DNA of 64,000 nucleotides from Scatosoma sp045643825 (lineage in GTDB: Bacteria > Bacillota > Clostridia > Christensenellales > Borkfalkiaceae). Every line of letters begins with the position of its first letter. Within the stretch, counting starts at the first letter, position 1. Where the stretch lies: the NCBI GenBank assembly GCA_045643825.1, contig JAZRFV010000022.1:1-64000 (forward strand), in the 5' to 3' direction. The notes under the pieces were generated by a model. That model was not told where the DNA came from. It ran no database searches and worked only from the letters and a program-made list of their open reading frames with translations. Below are positions 34,561 through 42,612 of this stretch, piece after piece. The position numbers were made by a program, and so were the translations under genes.

Positions 34561-35295
34561 TCACATAGTATCTTGAAGTTTTTCTTTTAGCTTCAGTAGG
34601 AGCTTTCGTTCCATACGGGAAACAAACATTTGCGATACGCCCAAACGTTTTGAGGTTTCGCTTTGCGACAGCTCGTCAATGTAACGATATTTGATAAGGG
34701 CTTTTTCCGTATCGGTAAAATCCTGCATCGCAGCACGAAGGGTTTCCTTCATTTCAAAGCTTTCGTAATGGTTATCCTCGCTGGCGAGAATGGTGTACAA
34801 CGATTTTTTCTCGTTTTCCTCGTCACCTGCCATCCCGTCAAGGGAAATCGTCCCCCCGACTTCGAGCGCCTCAACAACCTCTTCCTCCGAAAGCCCCATC
34901 GTTTTCGCAATCACCTTAACGCTGGGCTTTACCCCGTTTTCCGTTTCGTATTTTGCGGAAAACATCTTGATTGCCGCGCCCATTTCACTCAAACGCCTCG
35001 GCACCTTTACCATACGGGACTTATCACGGAAATAATTCTTGATTTCCCCCGCAATGGTGGGCGTTATAAAGGTGGTAAACTGCAACCCCATATCGGGATC
35101 GAAACGGTCAATACCGCGCAAAAGCGCAAACGCGGCGACCTGCTTCAAGTCGTCGTATTCCACCCCACGTCCCACAAATTTCTTCGCGAGGATATCGGCT
35201 ATGTAGAGATATTGTTCGGCAATTTGGTTTCGCAACGCAATGTCACCGCTCTCTTTGTACTGTCTAAACAGCTCGTTTACCTTTTCCTCTGCCAT
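34561..35295 (-). CDS. RNA polymerase sigma factor, SigB/SigF/SigG type
   Basis: A group 3 sigma-70 protein of 244 residues. Region 2 is visible as YDDLKQVAAFALLRGIDRFDPDMGLQFTTF, region 3 as KVPRRLSEMG and onwards, and region 4 as the helix-turn-helix LSQSETSKRLGVSQMFVSRMERKLL. It lies between two anti-sigma-like ATPases and behind a STAS protein, the usual context of partner-switched stress (SigB) or forespore (SigF/SigG) sigma factors. I cannot tell stress from sporulation; no neighbouring sporulation genes are present. The start overlaps a GAAGG site at the end of the preceding gene. Confidence 0.9.
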   Translation of the reverse strand: MAEEKVNELFRQYKESGDIALRNQIAEQYLYIADILAKKFVGRGVEYDDLKQVAAFALLRGIDRFDPDMGLQFTTFITPTIAGEIKNYFRDKSRMVKVPRRLSEMGAAIKMFSAKYETENGVKPSVKVIAKTMGLSEEEVVEALEVGGTISLDGMAGDEENEKKSLYTILASEDNHYESFEMKETLRAAMQDFTDTEKALIKYRYIDELSQSETSKRLGVSQMFVSRMERKLLLKLKEKLQDTM

Positions 35296-35297
35296 GC

Positions 35298-35654
35298 TTA
35301 ACCTTCAAAATGAATTCCGCGTACCTCGCCGTTTTCGTCCGTATCCCATTCCACGTCGCCAAGAAGCGCGGTAAGTAATGCGCGAGAAATTTCATCCTCC
35401 GCAGAATTTTGCTTTTCGCCGTTCTTTTCAACGCCCGTCACTTGACAGCCAAGCGCCTCACCTACGGTAAAATCGATAGTCGCCGTGGTAAAACCGCCTC
35501 TCTTCAACAAAAGAAGGCTTTCCGTGACACACACCTTAAAATCTTCGGCAAAATCCACGTCAAAACCAACGAGGGAGCAAAGCCCACCCGTCGTCAAACG
35601 CACCGTCGTTAAATATTCCCCCGTCAAGGGTAAGGTTACAGAAAATTTTTCCAT
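35298..35654 (-). CDS. Degenerate RsbW-like ATPase domain protein
   Basis: The 118-residue protein has the size and helix pattern of an anti-sigma ATPase, with an EDFKVCVTESLLLLK stretch where the N-box ED-K-A-TEA-NAI-H should be. The catalytic Asn is missing and no G-X-G loop follows, so it probably does not bind or use ATP. It might still bind the sigma factor. The ATG at 35654 comes one base after the stop of the STAS gene, with GGAG ten bases upstream. A TTG three codons earlier is possible. Confidence 0.7.
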   Translation of the reverse strand: MEKFSVTLPLTGEYLTTVRLTTGGLCSLVGFDVDFAEDFKVCVTESLLLLKRGGFTTATIDFTVGEALGCQVTGVEKNGEKQNSAEDEISRALLTALLGDVEWDTDENGEVRGIHFEG

Positions 35655-35655
35655 A

Positions 35656-35964
35656 TTATGCAATCTCCATAATCTTATCCAACGAGCAAATCAAGAACAA
35701 TTTCTTGATTTTTTGCTGTAAATTGACAATACGCACGGTATGGCCGTCCGTTTTAAGATTTTTCAAAATCTTCACAAACGTACCAAGCGTCGTGCTGTCG
35801 ATAAAGTTCAGCTCCGCACAATCAAACGTGATATCCGCAGGATTGATTTGGTATGCGGAAATGGTTTCCGTGTAGAATGCCTCCGCATTGCCAAGGTCGA
35901 TATCCCCCGAAAGGGCAATCGTCAAAACACCGTTTTCCGTGCCGAGTACCTTTACTTGTTCCAT
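35656..35964 (-). CDS. STAS-domain anti-anti-sigma factor (RsbV/SpoIIAA-like)
   Basis: A 102-residue STAS protein. The conserved phosphorylation region is LNFIDSTTLGTFVKILK, with a phosphorylatable Ser after the Asp, and the start ENGVLTIALSGDIDLGNAE is typical. Unphosphorylated, such proteins bind the anti-sigma ATPase and release the sigma factor. I start at the ATG at 35964 with AAGGAGG six bases upstream. First gene of the module. The region upstream contains a possible SigB-type promoter. Confidence 0.88.
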   Translation of the reverse strand: MEQVKVLGTENGVLTIALSGDIDLGNAEAFYTETISAYQINPADITFDCAELNFIDSTTLGTFVKILKNLKTDGHTVRIVNLQQKIKKLFLICSLDKIMEIA

Positions 35965-36008
35965 AAATTTCCTCCTTACAAGGACGTTTTTATCTTCCTT
36001 AATTAATA

Positions 36009-36050
36009 TATACCGCAAACCTGCCTTTTCTTAAACAGTTTTGCGGTATT
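36009..36050 (-). promoter_or_regulatory. Hairpin with a possible SigB-type promoter
   Basis: ATACCGCAAA (36010-36019) and TTTGCGGTAT (36040-36049) form a 10-bp stem after the permease gene. On the minus strand the loop contains GTTTAA (36036-36031) and, 15 bases on, CGGTAT (36015-36010), close to the SigB consensus GTTTAA and GGGTAT. It would allow the sigma factor to drive its own operon. Speculative; it may be only a terminator. Confidence 0.4.
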
Positions 36051-36055
36051 TTCTT

Positions 36056-37006
36056 TTACACCATAATCGGCATAATATTCATAATCAGCCCTACCGCAAC
36101 CGAAGCAAAGTACGCCACGGAGATAAGGGCAAGGTTTCTCTTCCATTTTCGTACGTTTTTAAGCAGTACGACAAAGCCCATGCCTGCATTAGCACACAAA
36201 CCTGCCGCGCAGGAACCGAAGGTAATACCGCCAGCGAGAAAGGTTTCCGTCAAAACTACACTCGACGCGCAGTTAGGGATCAACCCAATCAAGCAGGTCA
36301 AGAAGGGCTGTAAAAAACGATTACGGAGCATAAAATCCGCAAAGGCTCGCTCTCCAACGGAGTGTATAATCATCGTCAAAACGAAGTTAACGAGGAAAAC
36401 GAAAAACGCCACCTTCAAGGTATGCCAAACGGGATAGAAGACGTATTTTTTCCAAACGCTGTCCGCCTCGTGCGAACGACCGCACGCGCATTTCACGTCC
36501 ACGTCCTTTTCCTCTAAATATTGACGGATAAAAATTTCGTGGGTGGTTTGGGGCTTTTCTTCATAAGCGGAAGGCATTTCAACGCATACCTGCCCCCTTC
36601 CTAACAGCTTTAAGGTGAAGTCCGCCACATAGCCAACCGCGATACCGACGAGGATCTTGACCGCCAACATAGGCAGTACCCAAATCGCACCCTCCCCCGA
36701 AGAAAGCATAATGATAAACGCCTCGTCGCTGGTCGCCATAAAGATGGCAAGCAGGGTGCCAATGGTGATATATTTTTGTTCAAACAGCTTCGCCGCCATG
36801 ATGGAAAAGCCGCATTGCGGTATTAACCCCGTCGCCGAACCAATCAGCGGGCCCATTTTATTGCCGAAGCGATTGATACTACGCAAATCCGCTTTACTTT
36901 CCAACAGCTCTATCAAAAGGTAGATCAGCAAAATCCACGGCAATAACGGAAGGGTATCCTTGATGGCGTGCAGGCAAAATTCGCCAAGGTGCTCAAAATC
37001 AAACAT
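36056..37006 (-). CDS. Putative metal (manganese/arsenic-type) permease, ArsP_2-like
   Basis: A membrane protein of about ten helices in two related halves. Each half carries the same motif: GLIPQCGFSIMAA in the first and GLIPNCASSVVLT in the second. It resembles the family annotated as putative manganese transporter or heavy-metal exporter. A cytosolic loop between the halves contains CACGRSHE, a possible metal site. Its ATG overlaps the tsaD stop by eight bases. A dispersed repeat copy (36578-36601) lies at the start of the central loop, read as GRGQVCVEM. Substrate is not known. Confidence 0.75.
   Translation of the reverse strand: MFDFEHLGEFCLHAIKDTLPLLPWILLIYLLIELLESKADLRSINRFGNKMGPLIGSATGLIPQCGFSIMAAKLFEQKYITIGTLLAIFMATSDEAFIIMLSSGEGAIWVLPMLAVKILVGIAVGYVADFTLKLLGRGQVCVEMPSAYEEKPQTTHEIFIRQYLEEKDVDVKCACGRSHEADSVWKKYVFYPVWHTLKVAFFVFLVNFVLTMIIHSVGERAFADFMLRNRFLQPFLTCLIGLIPNCASSVVLTETFLAGGITFGSCAAGLCANAGMGFVVLLKNVRKWKRNLALISVAYFASVAVGLIMNIMPIMV
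36578..36601 (+). repeat. Dispersed CGCATACCTG repeat, copy 4 (inside permease gene)
   Basis: Full-length copy, identical to copy 1 over TCAACGCATACCTGCCCCCT. It falls in the loop between the two halves of the permease. Confidence 0.65.
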
Positions 37007-38087
37007 TATCGCACCTCTTTGCCCTGCTTTGTACCGTTTCTAATGTCGCCGCCAAAGGAATGGATGCCTTTGCCGTCAAATTCATTTCCGCAAAATTTCC
37101 CAAGCGATACTGTACAAGCCCTTCAGAGGCAATCATCGCCGCGTTGTCCGTACAATATCTCCGTTCGGGCAACACTAAACGCAAGCCGTTTTTCTCACAC
37201 GCCGCCTGCAAGCTACTACGTAAATAGCCGTTCGCCGCTACGCCACCACCTGCCGTCACGGTATCTACTCCCTTTTCCTTTGCAGCCGTCACCGTCTTTT
37301 CCACCAGCACGTCTACCGCCGCGCGTTGGAAGGAACAAGCCACGTCCGCCTTGGAATAAGGCTCCTTCTTTTGGTCTTTGGTATGGCAGTAATTGATCAC
37401 CGCCGTCTTTAAGCCGCTGTACGAGAAATTATACCCGCCGCCGCCTTTTAACATCTTGGGCATCGGTACGGTAGGTTCGCCATCCGTTGCACAACGCTCG
37501 ATATGAGGGCCACCGGGGTATTTCAACCCAAGCACCCTTGCCACCTTATCAAACGCTTCCCCAGCCGCATCGTCCAAGGTTGCACCAAGAATTTCAAACT
37601 CCGCCTCCGATTTCGCATACAATACAGCGGTGTGACCGCCACTTGCGAGCAAAGTAACGAAGGGGGGCTTCAAATCGGGGCAATCGAGATACGCCGCCGC
37701 CAAATGTCCACGGATATGGTTGACCGCAATCAACGGCTTTCCGAGTGCAAACGCAAACGCCTTTGCAAAGGACACACCCACGAGGAGCGCACCCAAAAGC
37801 CCTGCCCCATAGGTCACCGCCACCGCATCAATATCCTGATAGGTAATCCCTGCGTTTTTCACAGCACGTTCTACCACACGCGCAATCTCGTCCGTATGCG
37901 CGCGCGAAGCGATTTCAGGCACAACCCCACCGTACTCTGCCTGTACGGTTGCCGACGAAGCGATTTCATCGGACAAAATCCTTCTCCCCTTAATCACCGC
38001 CGCCGCCGTTTCATCGCAGGACGATTCGATACCGAGGATGATCGGTTCCGCCTTATTCAAGTCCAATTTTTCAAAAGGTCTATACAT
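36999..38087 (-). CDS. tsaD: tRNA N6-threonylcarbamoyladenosine transferase TsaD
   Basis: The catalytic subunit that puts threonylcarbamoyl onto A37 of ANN-decoding tRNAs, together with TsaB and TsaE. ASKHA-fold motifs are LGIESSCDETAAAV at the start, the metal ligands in SRAHTDEI and NHIRGH, and LLASGGHTAVLY. The 362-residue length is slightly above average. trmO, which methylates the same tRNA base, is at 56797. GGAG precedes the ATG. The following permease gene overlaps its end. Confidence 0.96.
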   Translation of the reverse strand: MYRPFEKLDLNKAEPIILGIESSCDETAAAVIKGRRILSDEIASSATVQAEYGGVVPEIASRAHTDEIARVVERAVKNAGITYQDIDAVAVTYGAGLLGALLVGVSFAKAFAFALGKPLIAVNHIRGHLAAAYLDCPDLKPPFVTLLASGGHTAVLYAKSEAEFEILGATLDDAAGEAFDKVARVLGLKYPGGPHIERCATDGEPTVPMPKMLKGGGGYNFSYSGLKTAVINYCHTKDQKKEPYSKADVACSFQRAAVDVLVEKTVTAAKEKGVDTVTAGGGVAANGYLRSSLQAACEKNGLRLVLPERRYCTDNAAMIASEGLVQYRLGNFAEMNLTAKASIPLAATLETVQSRAKRCDNV

Positions 38088-38126
38088 AGAATCTCCGTGA
38101 ATCGTATGCAGTAAAAGTCTAAAACA

Positions 38127-38146
38127 AGGGCGGTATACCGCCCTTT
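38127..38146 (-). terminator. Terminator of the secA-prfB transcript
   Basis: AAGGGCGG pairs with CCGCCCTT over a 4-base loop between prfB and tsaD, followed on the minus strand by GTTTTAG. Confidence 0.7.
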
Positions 38147-38149
38147 TCC

Positions 38150-39247
38150 TTACGATTTTTTCAAATAGTCGATAACAAAGCCGTGGATTTCACCATCCAT
38201 AACCGACTGAATGTCACCCTTTTCATAACCCGTTCTGTGGTCCTTCGCCAAGGTGTAAGGGCAGAATACGTAGGAGCGGATTTGCGCACCCCATTCGATC
38301 TTCTTCACGTCGCCCTTCATGGCTGCGGCTTCCGCCTGACGTTGTTCAATCTTCTTTTCAAGCAATTTCGAACGCAACATCGTAAAACACATTGCTTTGT
38401 TTTGCAATTGCGAACGCTCGTTTTGGCATTGTACAACGATACCCGTAGGGAAGTGGGTAATACGCACCGCCGAAGCAACCTTGTTTACGTTTTGACCGCC
38501 TGCGCCACCAGAGTGGTAGATGTCGATACGGATATCATCGTCGTTGATTTCCACCTCGTCGTCCTCTTCAACCTCGGGCATAACCTCTAACGAACAGAAG
38601 GAGGTTTGACGACGCTTATTCGCATCGAAGGGGGAAATACGCACCAAACGGTGTACACCCATCTCCGCCTTCAAATAACCGTAAGCATTTTCACCTTCCA
38701 CGCGGAAGTCCACGCTCTTATACCCAGCACCATCGCCTGCTTCACGGTCTAATTCGTACACCTTGAAGCCCATCTTTTCACAATAACGGCAGTACATACG
38801 GTAAAGCATTTGACACCAGTCACACGCCTCCGTACCACCTGCACCTGCGTGCAAGGTAAGCATAGCGTTGTGGTTGTCGTACGGCCCTTTGAGGATTGCA
38901 CGGATACGCATATCGTCGATATCCTTGTCCGCCGTAGCAAGCATCGCGTCAAGCTCGGCAATCAAGCTCTCGTCTTCCGTTTCCTCGATAAGGTCGATAA
39001 CGTCTTCCGCATCCGAAAGTGCGGTTGCGCCCTTTTCGTAAGCGGTAATTTTATTGCGGATTGCGGAAATTTCACGGCCGATTTTGGTGGATTTTTCCAA
39101 ATCCTGCCAAACCTCGGGGTTTTCCTGCTCTTTTTCAAGCTCCGCAAGACGGGGACGGAGGTGTTCGATATCCAAGGCGTATTCCGCCTCCTTCAACACC
39201 TCGCGAAGCGCCTGCACTTTTAATCTGTAATCGTCAGCTTTGAACAT
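38150..39247 (-). CDS. prfB: Peptide chain release factor 2
   Basis: Recognises UGA and UAA in the ribosome and triggers peptide release. The catalytic GGQ lies in SGGAGGQNVNKVASAVR, and the RF2 features RISPFDANKRRQTSF and NERSQLQNKA are present. The frame is continuous over 365 residues. Many bacteria carry an in-frame UGA with a +1 programmed frameshift near codon 26. Here the corresponding stretch (YALDIEHLRPRL) is read without interruption, so that autoregulation is absent. It follows secA after nine bases, the usual Firmicutes order. Confidence 0.96.
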   Translation of the reverse strand: MFKADDYRLKVQALREVLKEAEYALDIEHLRPRLAELEKEQENPEVWQDLEKSTKIGREISAIRNKITAYEKGATALSDAEDVIDLIEETEDESLIAELDAMLATADKDIDDMRIRAILKGPYDNHNAMLTLHAGAGGTEACDWCQMLYRMYCRYCEKMGFKVYELDREAGDGAGYKSVDFRVEGENAYGYLKAEMGVHRLVRISPFDANKRRQTSFCSLEVMPEVEEDDEVEINDDDIRIDIYHSGGAGGQNVNKVASAVRITHFPTGIVVQCQNERSQLQNKAMCFTMLRSKLLEKKIEQRQAEAAAMKGDVKKIEWGAQIRSYVFCPYTLAKDHRTGYEKGDIQSVMDGEIHGFVIDYLKKS

Positions 39248-39256
39248 ATAAATTCC

Positions 39257-42200
39257 TTATTCTTTATCCGTCTTATTTTCTTCGTTTGCTTGTTGAGCTG
39301 CTTCTTGCGCCGCTTTTGCAGCCTGTGCAGCCGCCATCGCTTGTTTAAACGAGGTCATATTCGTGATAGGTTCGGGCATTTGACGGCGGAAGGGACGGGG
39401 AGCAGGTGCCGCTTTAGGCTGTTCAGCCTGTGCATTTGCACCGTTCGTCGCAGCCATGGGTGCCGCATTTGCCGTTTGTACGGGTGCAGGACGAGCCTCA
39501 ACCCTTACCTTCAACAACGTGCTGATGGTCGTACGCTGAATACGAGCGATCATTTCGTCGAACATATCAAAGCCTTCTTGCTTGTACGAAATGATGGGAT
39601 CCACTTGACCATACGCACGGAGGGAAATACCCTTACGGAGCTGATCCATTGCGTCGATGTGGTCGATCCAGTTTCTATCTACGGTCATAAGCAATACACG
39701 GCGTTCTACTGCACCGAAGTCAATGCCCATTTCCTTCAAATCTTCAATCTTCTTTTCGTATTCCTTCGCTACCTTGTTAGAAATCTTCTTCAAGGCAAGC
39801 TCGTAATCCCACTTCATCAAGCGTTCACGGGTAACGTAGTTGGTCCCTTCAGGCAACACCTTCATTTCCAAAGCGCGGTTCAATTCTTCCTCGTTCCAAA
39901 GCTCGGGCATATCTTCTACGTTTACCGCCGCCGAAAGGGTTTCCGCTACGTAGTCGGGGATGTACTTCAATACCTGTGCGTGCACGTCTGCGCCGCGCAA
40001 TACGTTCATACGTTCCTCGTACATAACCATACGTTGCTTGTTCATAACGTCGTCGTATTGCAATACGTTTTTACGGATACCGAAGTTTCTACCTTCGATG
40101 TTCTTTTGCGCGTTTTCAATACCACGGGACAACATCTTCGATTGAAGGCTGGTGTCTTCATCGATACCGAAGAAGTTGTAGATACTCTTCATTCTTTCGC
40201 CGCCGAAACGAAGCACCAATTCATCTTCCAAGGAAAGGAAGAATACGGACAAACCGATATCGCCTTGACGACCTGCACGACCACGGAGCTGATTGTCGAT
40301 ACGACGGGATTCGTGACGTTCCGTACCGATGATACAAAGACCGCCCACCGCGATAACCTTTTCCTTTTCCGCATCCGTTTCTTTCTTGTAATGTTCGTAA
40401 ACCTTCTTATATCTTTCACGAAGGGCGAGAATGTCGTCGCTAACGTCGGTGATGTAGGTGCTGATTGCAAGCTCGATATCGTCCTTGTCTGCGCCTTCTT
40501 CACGCAAACGCTTCTTCGCCAAATACTCCGCGTTACCGCCGAGCAAGATGTCGGTACCACGACCTGCCATGTTGGTGGAAATGGTTACCGCACCAAAACG
40601 GCCTGCCTGTGCAACGATTTCCGCTTCGCGTTCGTGGTTCTTTGCGTTCAAAATGTTATGTTTCACGCCGTTTCTCTTCAACAAACGGGAAATTTCTTCC
40701 GATTTATCAACCGAAGAGGTACCAACCAAGATAGGCTGACCACTTGCATGGCGTTCGATAATTTCATTTACGATTGCGCGCTTTTTACCGTCAACGGTCT
40801 TATATACAACGTCAGGCAAATCCACACGCTGAATGGGACGGTTGGTAGGGATTTCCACAACGTCCAACGAATAAATCGTTCTAAATTCCGCTTCTTCCGT
40901 CTTTGCCGTACCCGTCATACCCGACAATTTCGAGTACAAACGGAAATAGTTTTGGAAGGTAACGGTTGCGTACGTCTTGTTTTCGCTACGAACCTCAACG
41001 CCTTCCTTTGCTTCGATTGCTTGGTGCAAACCATCCGAATAACGACGACCGTTCATCAAACGACCGGTAAATTCGTCAACGATAACGATTTCGTCTTCGC
41101 TTACGATATAGTCTTCGTCGAGTTTGAACAACTTATGCGCCTTCAACGCCTGTTGAATGTGGTGGTTGAGATCAGCGTGTTCAATCTCTGCAATGTTGTC
41201 GATATGGAAGAAACGTTCTGCCTTTCTTGCACCGCTGTCCGTCAATTCTACCGTCTTATCCTTACGGTTGATAATGTAATCCCATTCTCTTTGCGCCGCC
41301 AACGAACGTTTGCCTTCTTTTGCAGCCGCCTTCGATGCCGCACGCTTTTCTTCAAGCTCCGCCTCGTAGTTTGCTTGTTCTTCCAAGGTCATCTTCGTAT
41401 AGTCAACGAAATCTTCTTCGTCGTCTTCAACGTCTTCTACGATAACCTTTTTCTTCTTATTCTTTTTATTTTTCTTGTCAGCACGCAACGCTTCCATTGC
41501 CGCTTCTTCTTCGTCCTTAAGCTCGTCATCGAAACCACCGGAGAAGGTACGAACAAGCTTATCTACCTGCACGTACAAATCGGACGATTTTTCACCCTTA
41601 CCGGAAATGATAAGAGGGGTTCTTGCTTCGTCAATCAAGATGGAGTCAACTTCGTCCACGATGGCAAAGGTCAAATCGCGCTGTACCATGCGGGAAAGAT
41701 CGGTTTTGAGGTTGTCACGAAGGTAGTCGAAACCAAACTCGTTATTCGTACCATAAACGATATCGCTCTTGTACGCTTCACGCTTTTCGTCGTCCTCCAT
41801 ACCAGGTACAACAACGCCAACGGTAAGCCCCATGAACTTATGCACTTTACCCATCCATTCCGCGTCACGCTTTGCAAGGTAATCGTTTACCGTAACGACG
41901 TGTACGCTCTTACCCGACAATGCGTTGAGGTATGCAGGAAGGGTGGAAACGAGGGTTTTACCTTCACCCGTACGCATTTCCGCAATACGACCTTGGTGCA
42001 AACAAATACCACCAATGATTTGCACACGGAAGTGACGCATACCAAGTACACGCTTACTTGCCTCACGCAAAGCTGCAAACGCATCAAAAAGGATGTCGTC
42101 AAGGGTTTCACCCTTTGCCAAGCGGTCCTTCAAAACCTGCGTTTGGCTTTTCAAGGTTTCGTCGTCCATCACCTGATATTTAGGTTCCAACGCCTCTACC

Positions 42201-42274
42201 TGATCCGCCATCTTGTTCAGCTTTACCAAGCTTCTACGGCTGTCGCCGTTCATCAAATATTTAACCAATCCCAT
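39257..42274 (-). CDS. secA: Preprotein translocase ATPase SecA
   Basis: The motor ATPase of the Sec export pathway. The Walker A motif is MRTGEGKT (about 100-107) and the DEAD-like motif is DEVDSILIDEARTPL (about 207-221); DQLRKGISLRAYGQ and other helical-scaffold motifs are intact. At 1005 residues it is longer than Bacillus SecA (841). The excess is a highly charged insertion at about residues 245-330 in the preprotein-binding region (a KKNKKNKKKK run followed by acidic VEDVEDDEED) and an Ala/Gln/Pro-rich tail without the Cys/His zinc motif. Codon use avoids TTA, CTA and TCA almost throughout. Confidence 0.96.
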   Translation of the reverse strand: MGLVKYLMNGDSRRSLVKLNKMADQVEALEPKYQVMDDETLKSQTQVLKDRLAKGETLDDILFDAFAALREASKRVLGMRHFRVQIIGGICLHQGRIAEMRTGEGKTLVSTLPAYLNALSGKSVHVVTVNDYLAKRDAEWMGKVHKFMGLTVGVVVPGMEDDEKREAYKSDIVYGTNNEFGFDYLRDNLKTDLSRMVQRDLTFAIVDEVDSILIDEARTPLIISGKGEKSSDLYVQVDKLVRTFSGGFDDELKDEEEAAMEALRADKKNKKNKKKKVIVEDVEDDEEDFVDYTKMTLEEQANYEAELEEKRAASKAAAKEGKRSLAAQREWDYIINRKDKTVELTDSGARKAERFFHIDNIAEIEHADLNHHIQQALKAHKLFKLDEDYIVSEDEIVIVDEFTGRLMNGRRYSDGLHQAIEAKEGVEVRSENKTYATVTFQNYFRLYSKLSGMTGTAKTEEAEFRTIYSLDVVEIPTNRPIQRVDLPDVVYKTVDGKKRAIVNEIIERHASGQPILVGTSSVDKSEEISRLLKRNGVKHNILNAKNHEREAEIVAQAGRFGAVTISTNMAGRGTDILLGGNAEYLAKKRLREEGADKDDIELAISTYITDVSDDILALRERYKKVYEHYKKETDAEKEKVIAVGGLCIIGTERHESRRIDNQLRGRAGRQGDIGLSVFFLSLEDELVLRFGGERMKSIYNFFGIDEDTSLQSKMLSRGIENAQKNIEGRNFGIRKNVLQYDDVMNKQRMVMYEERMNVLRGADVHAQVLKYIPDYVAETLSAAVNVEDMPELWNEEELNRALEMKVLPEGTNYVTRERLMKWDYELALKKISNKVAKEYEKKIEDLKEMGIDFGAVERRVLLMTVDRNWIDHIDAMDQLRKGISLRAYGQVDPIISYKQEGFDMFDEMIARIQRTTISTLLKVRVEARPAPVQTANAAPMAATNGANAQAEQPKAAPAPRPFRRQMPEPITNMTSFKQAMAAAQAAKAAQEAAQQANEENKTDKE

Positions 42275-42367
42275 TAGAAAAACTCCGATAGATTTATTTT
42301 ACCGATTTTTGTTTACCGAGTGTAAGCTTTTAACAGCCCATAACACGGCATTTTAACCATATTGTAT

Positions 42368-42395
42368 ATTATACAATATTTCCACGAAAAAGCAA
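42368..42395 (-). promoter_or_regulatory. Sigma-A promoter of secA
   Basis: Minus strand TTGCTT (42395-42390), 16 bases, TATAAT (42373-42368), inside an AT-rich palindrome (ATTGTATA-ATATACAAT). Confidence 0.65.
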
Positions 42396-42547
42396 AGCGT
42401 TTTTTACCTATATTTCACAAAAAAACACAAATTGTACAGCCTTTATCCCCTTTTATATACCCGCTTTTCCCTGCATTGAGACAACTTATCATAAAAATCT
42501 TATTATTATAGCCATCTTTTTTCTTTTTATCTTGTAAAAACCATCAA

Positions 42548-42577
42548 AAAACGGAGGGCCAACACCCTCCGTTTTTT
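42548..42577 (-). terminator. Terminator of metK
   Basis: On the minus strand ACGGAGGG pairs with CCCTCCGT and TTTTTTG follows. Confidence 0.85.
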
Positions 42578-42580
42578 ATT

Positions 42581-42600
42581 TCGTCGCATACCTGGTATGC
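42581..42600 (+). repeat. Dispersed CGCATACCTG repeat, copy 5 (after metK)
   Basis: Partial copy: CGCATACCTG is kept but continues GTATGC, which makes a 15-base near-palindrome (GCATACC-T-GGTATGC). Confidence 0.45.
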
Positions 42601-42612
42601 ACATTTGCTCAA

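Larger units (their letters stand above)
42275..42612. other. 338-base intergenic region between metK and secA
   Basis: It holds the secA leader and promoter (42368-42395), an AT-rich stretch with no structure I recognise (about 42410-42545), the metK terminator (42548-42577) and a dispersed-repeat copy (42581-42600). I see no coding frame with a ribosome binding site. Confidence 0.7.

Noticed and set aside
39290..42277. 995-residue open frame on the plus strand
   Set aside because: It is the exact antisense register of secA and is open only because secA avoids TTA, CTA and TCA. No SD, and the composition is typical of reverse-complement translation.
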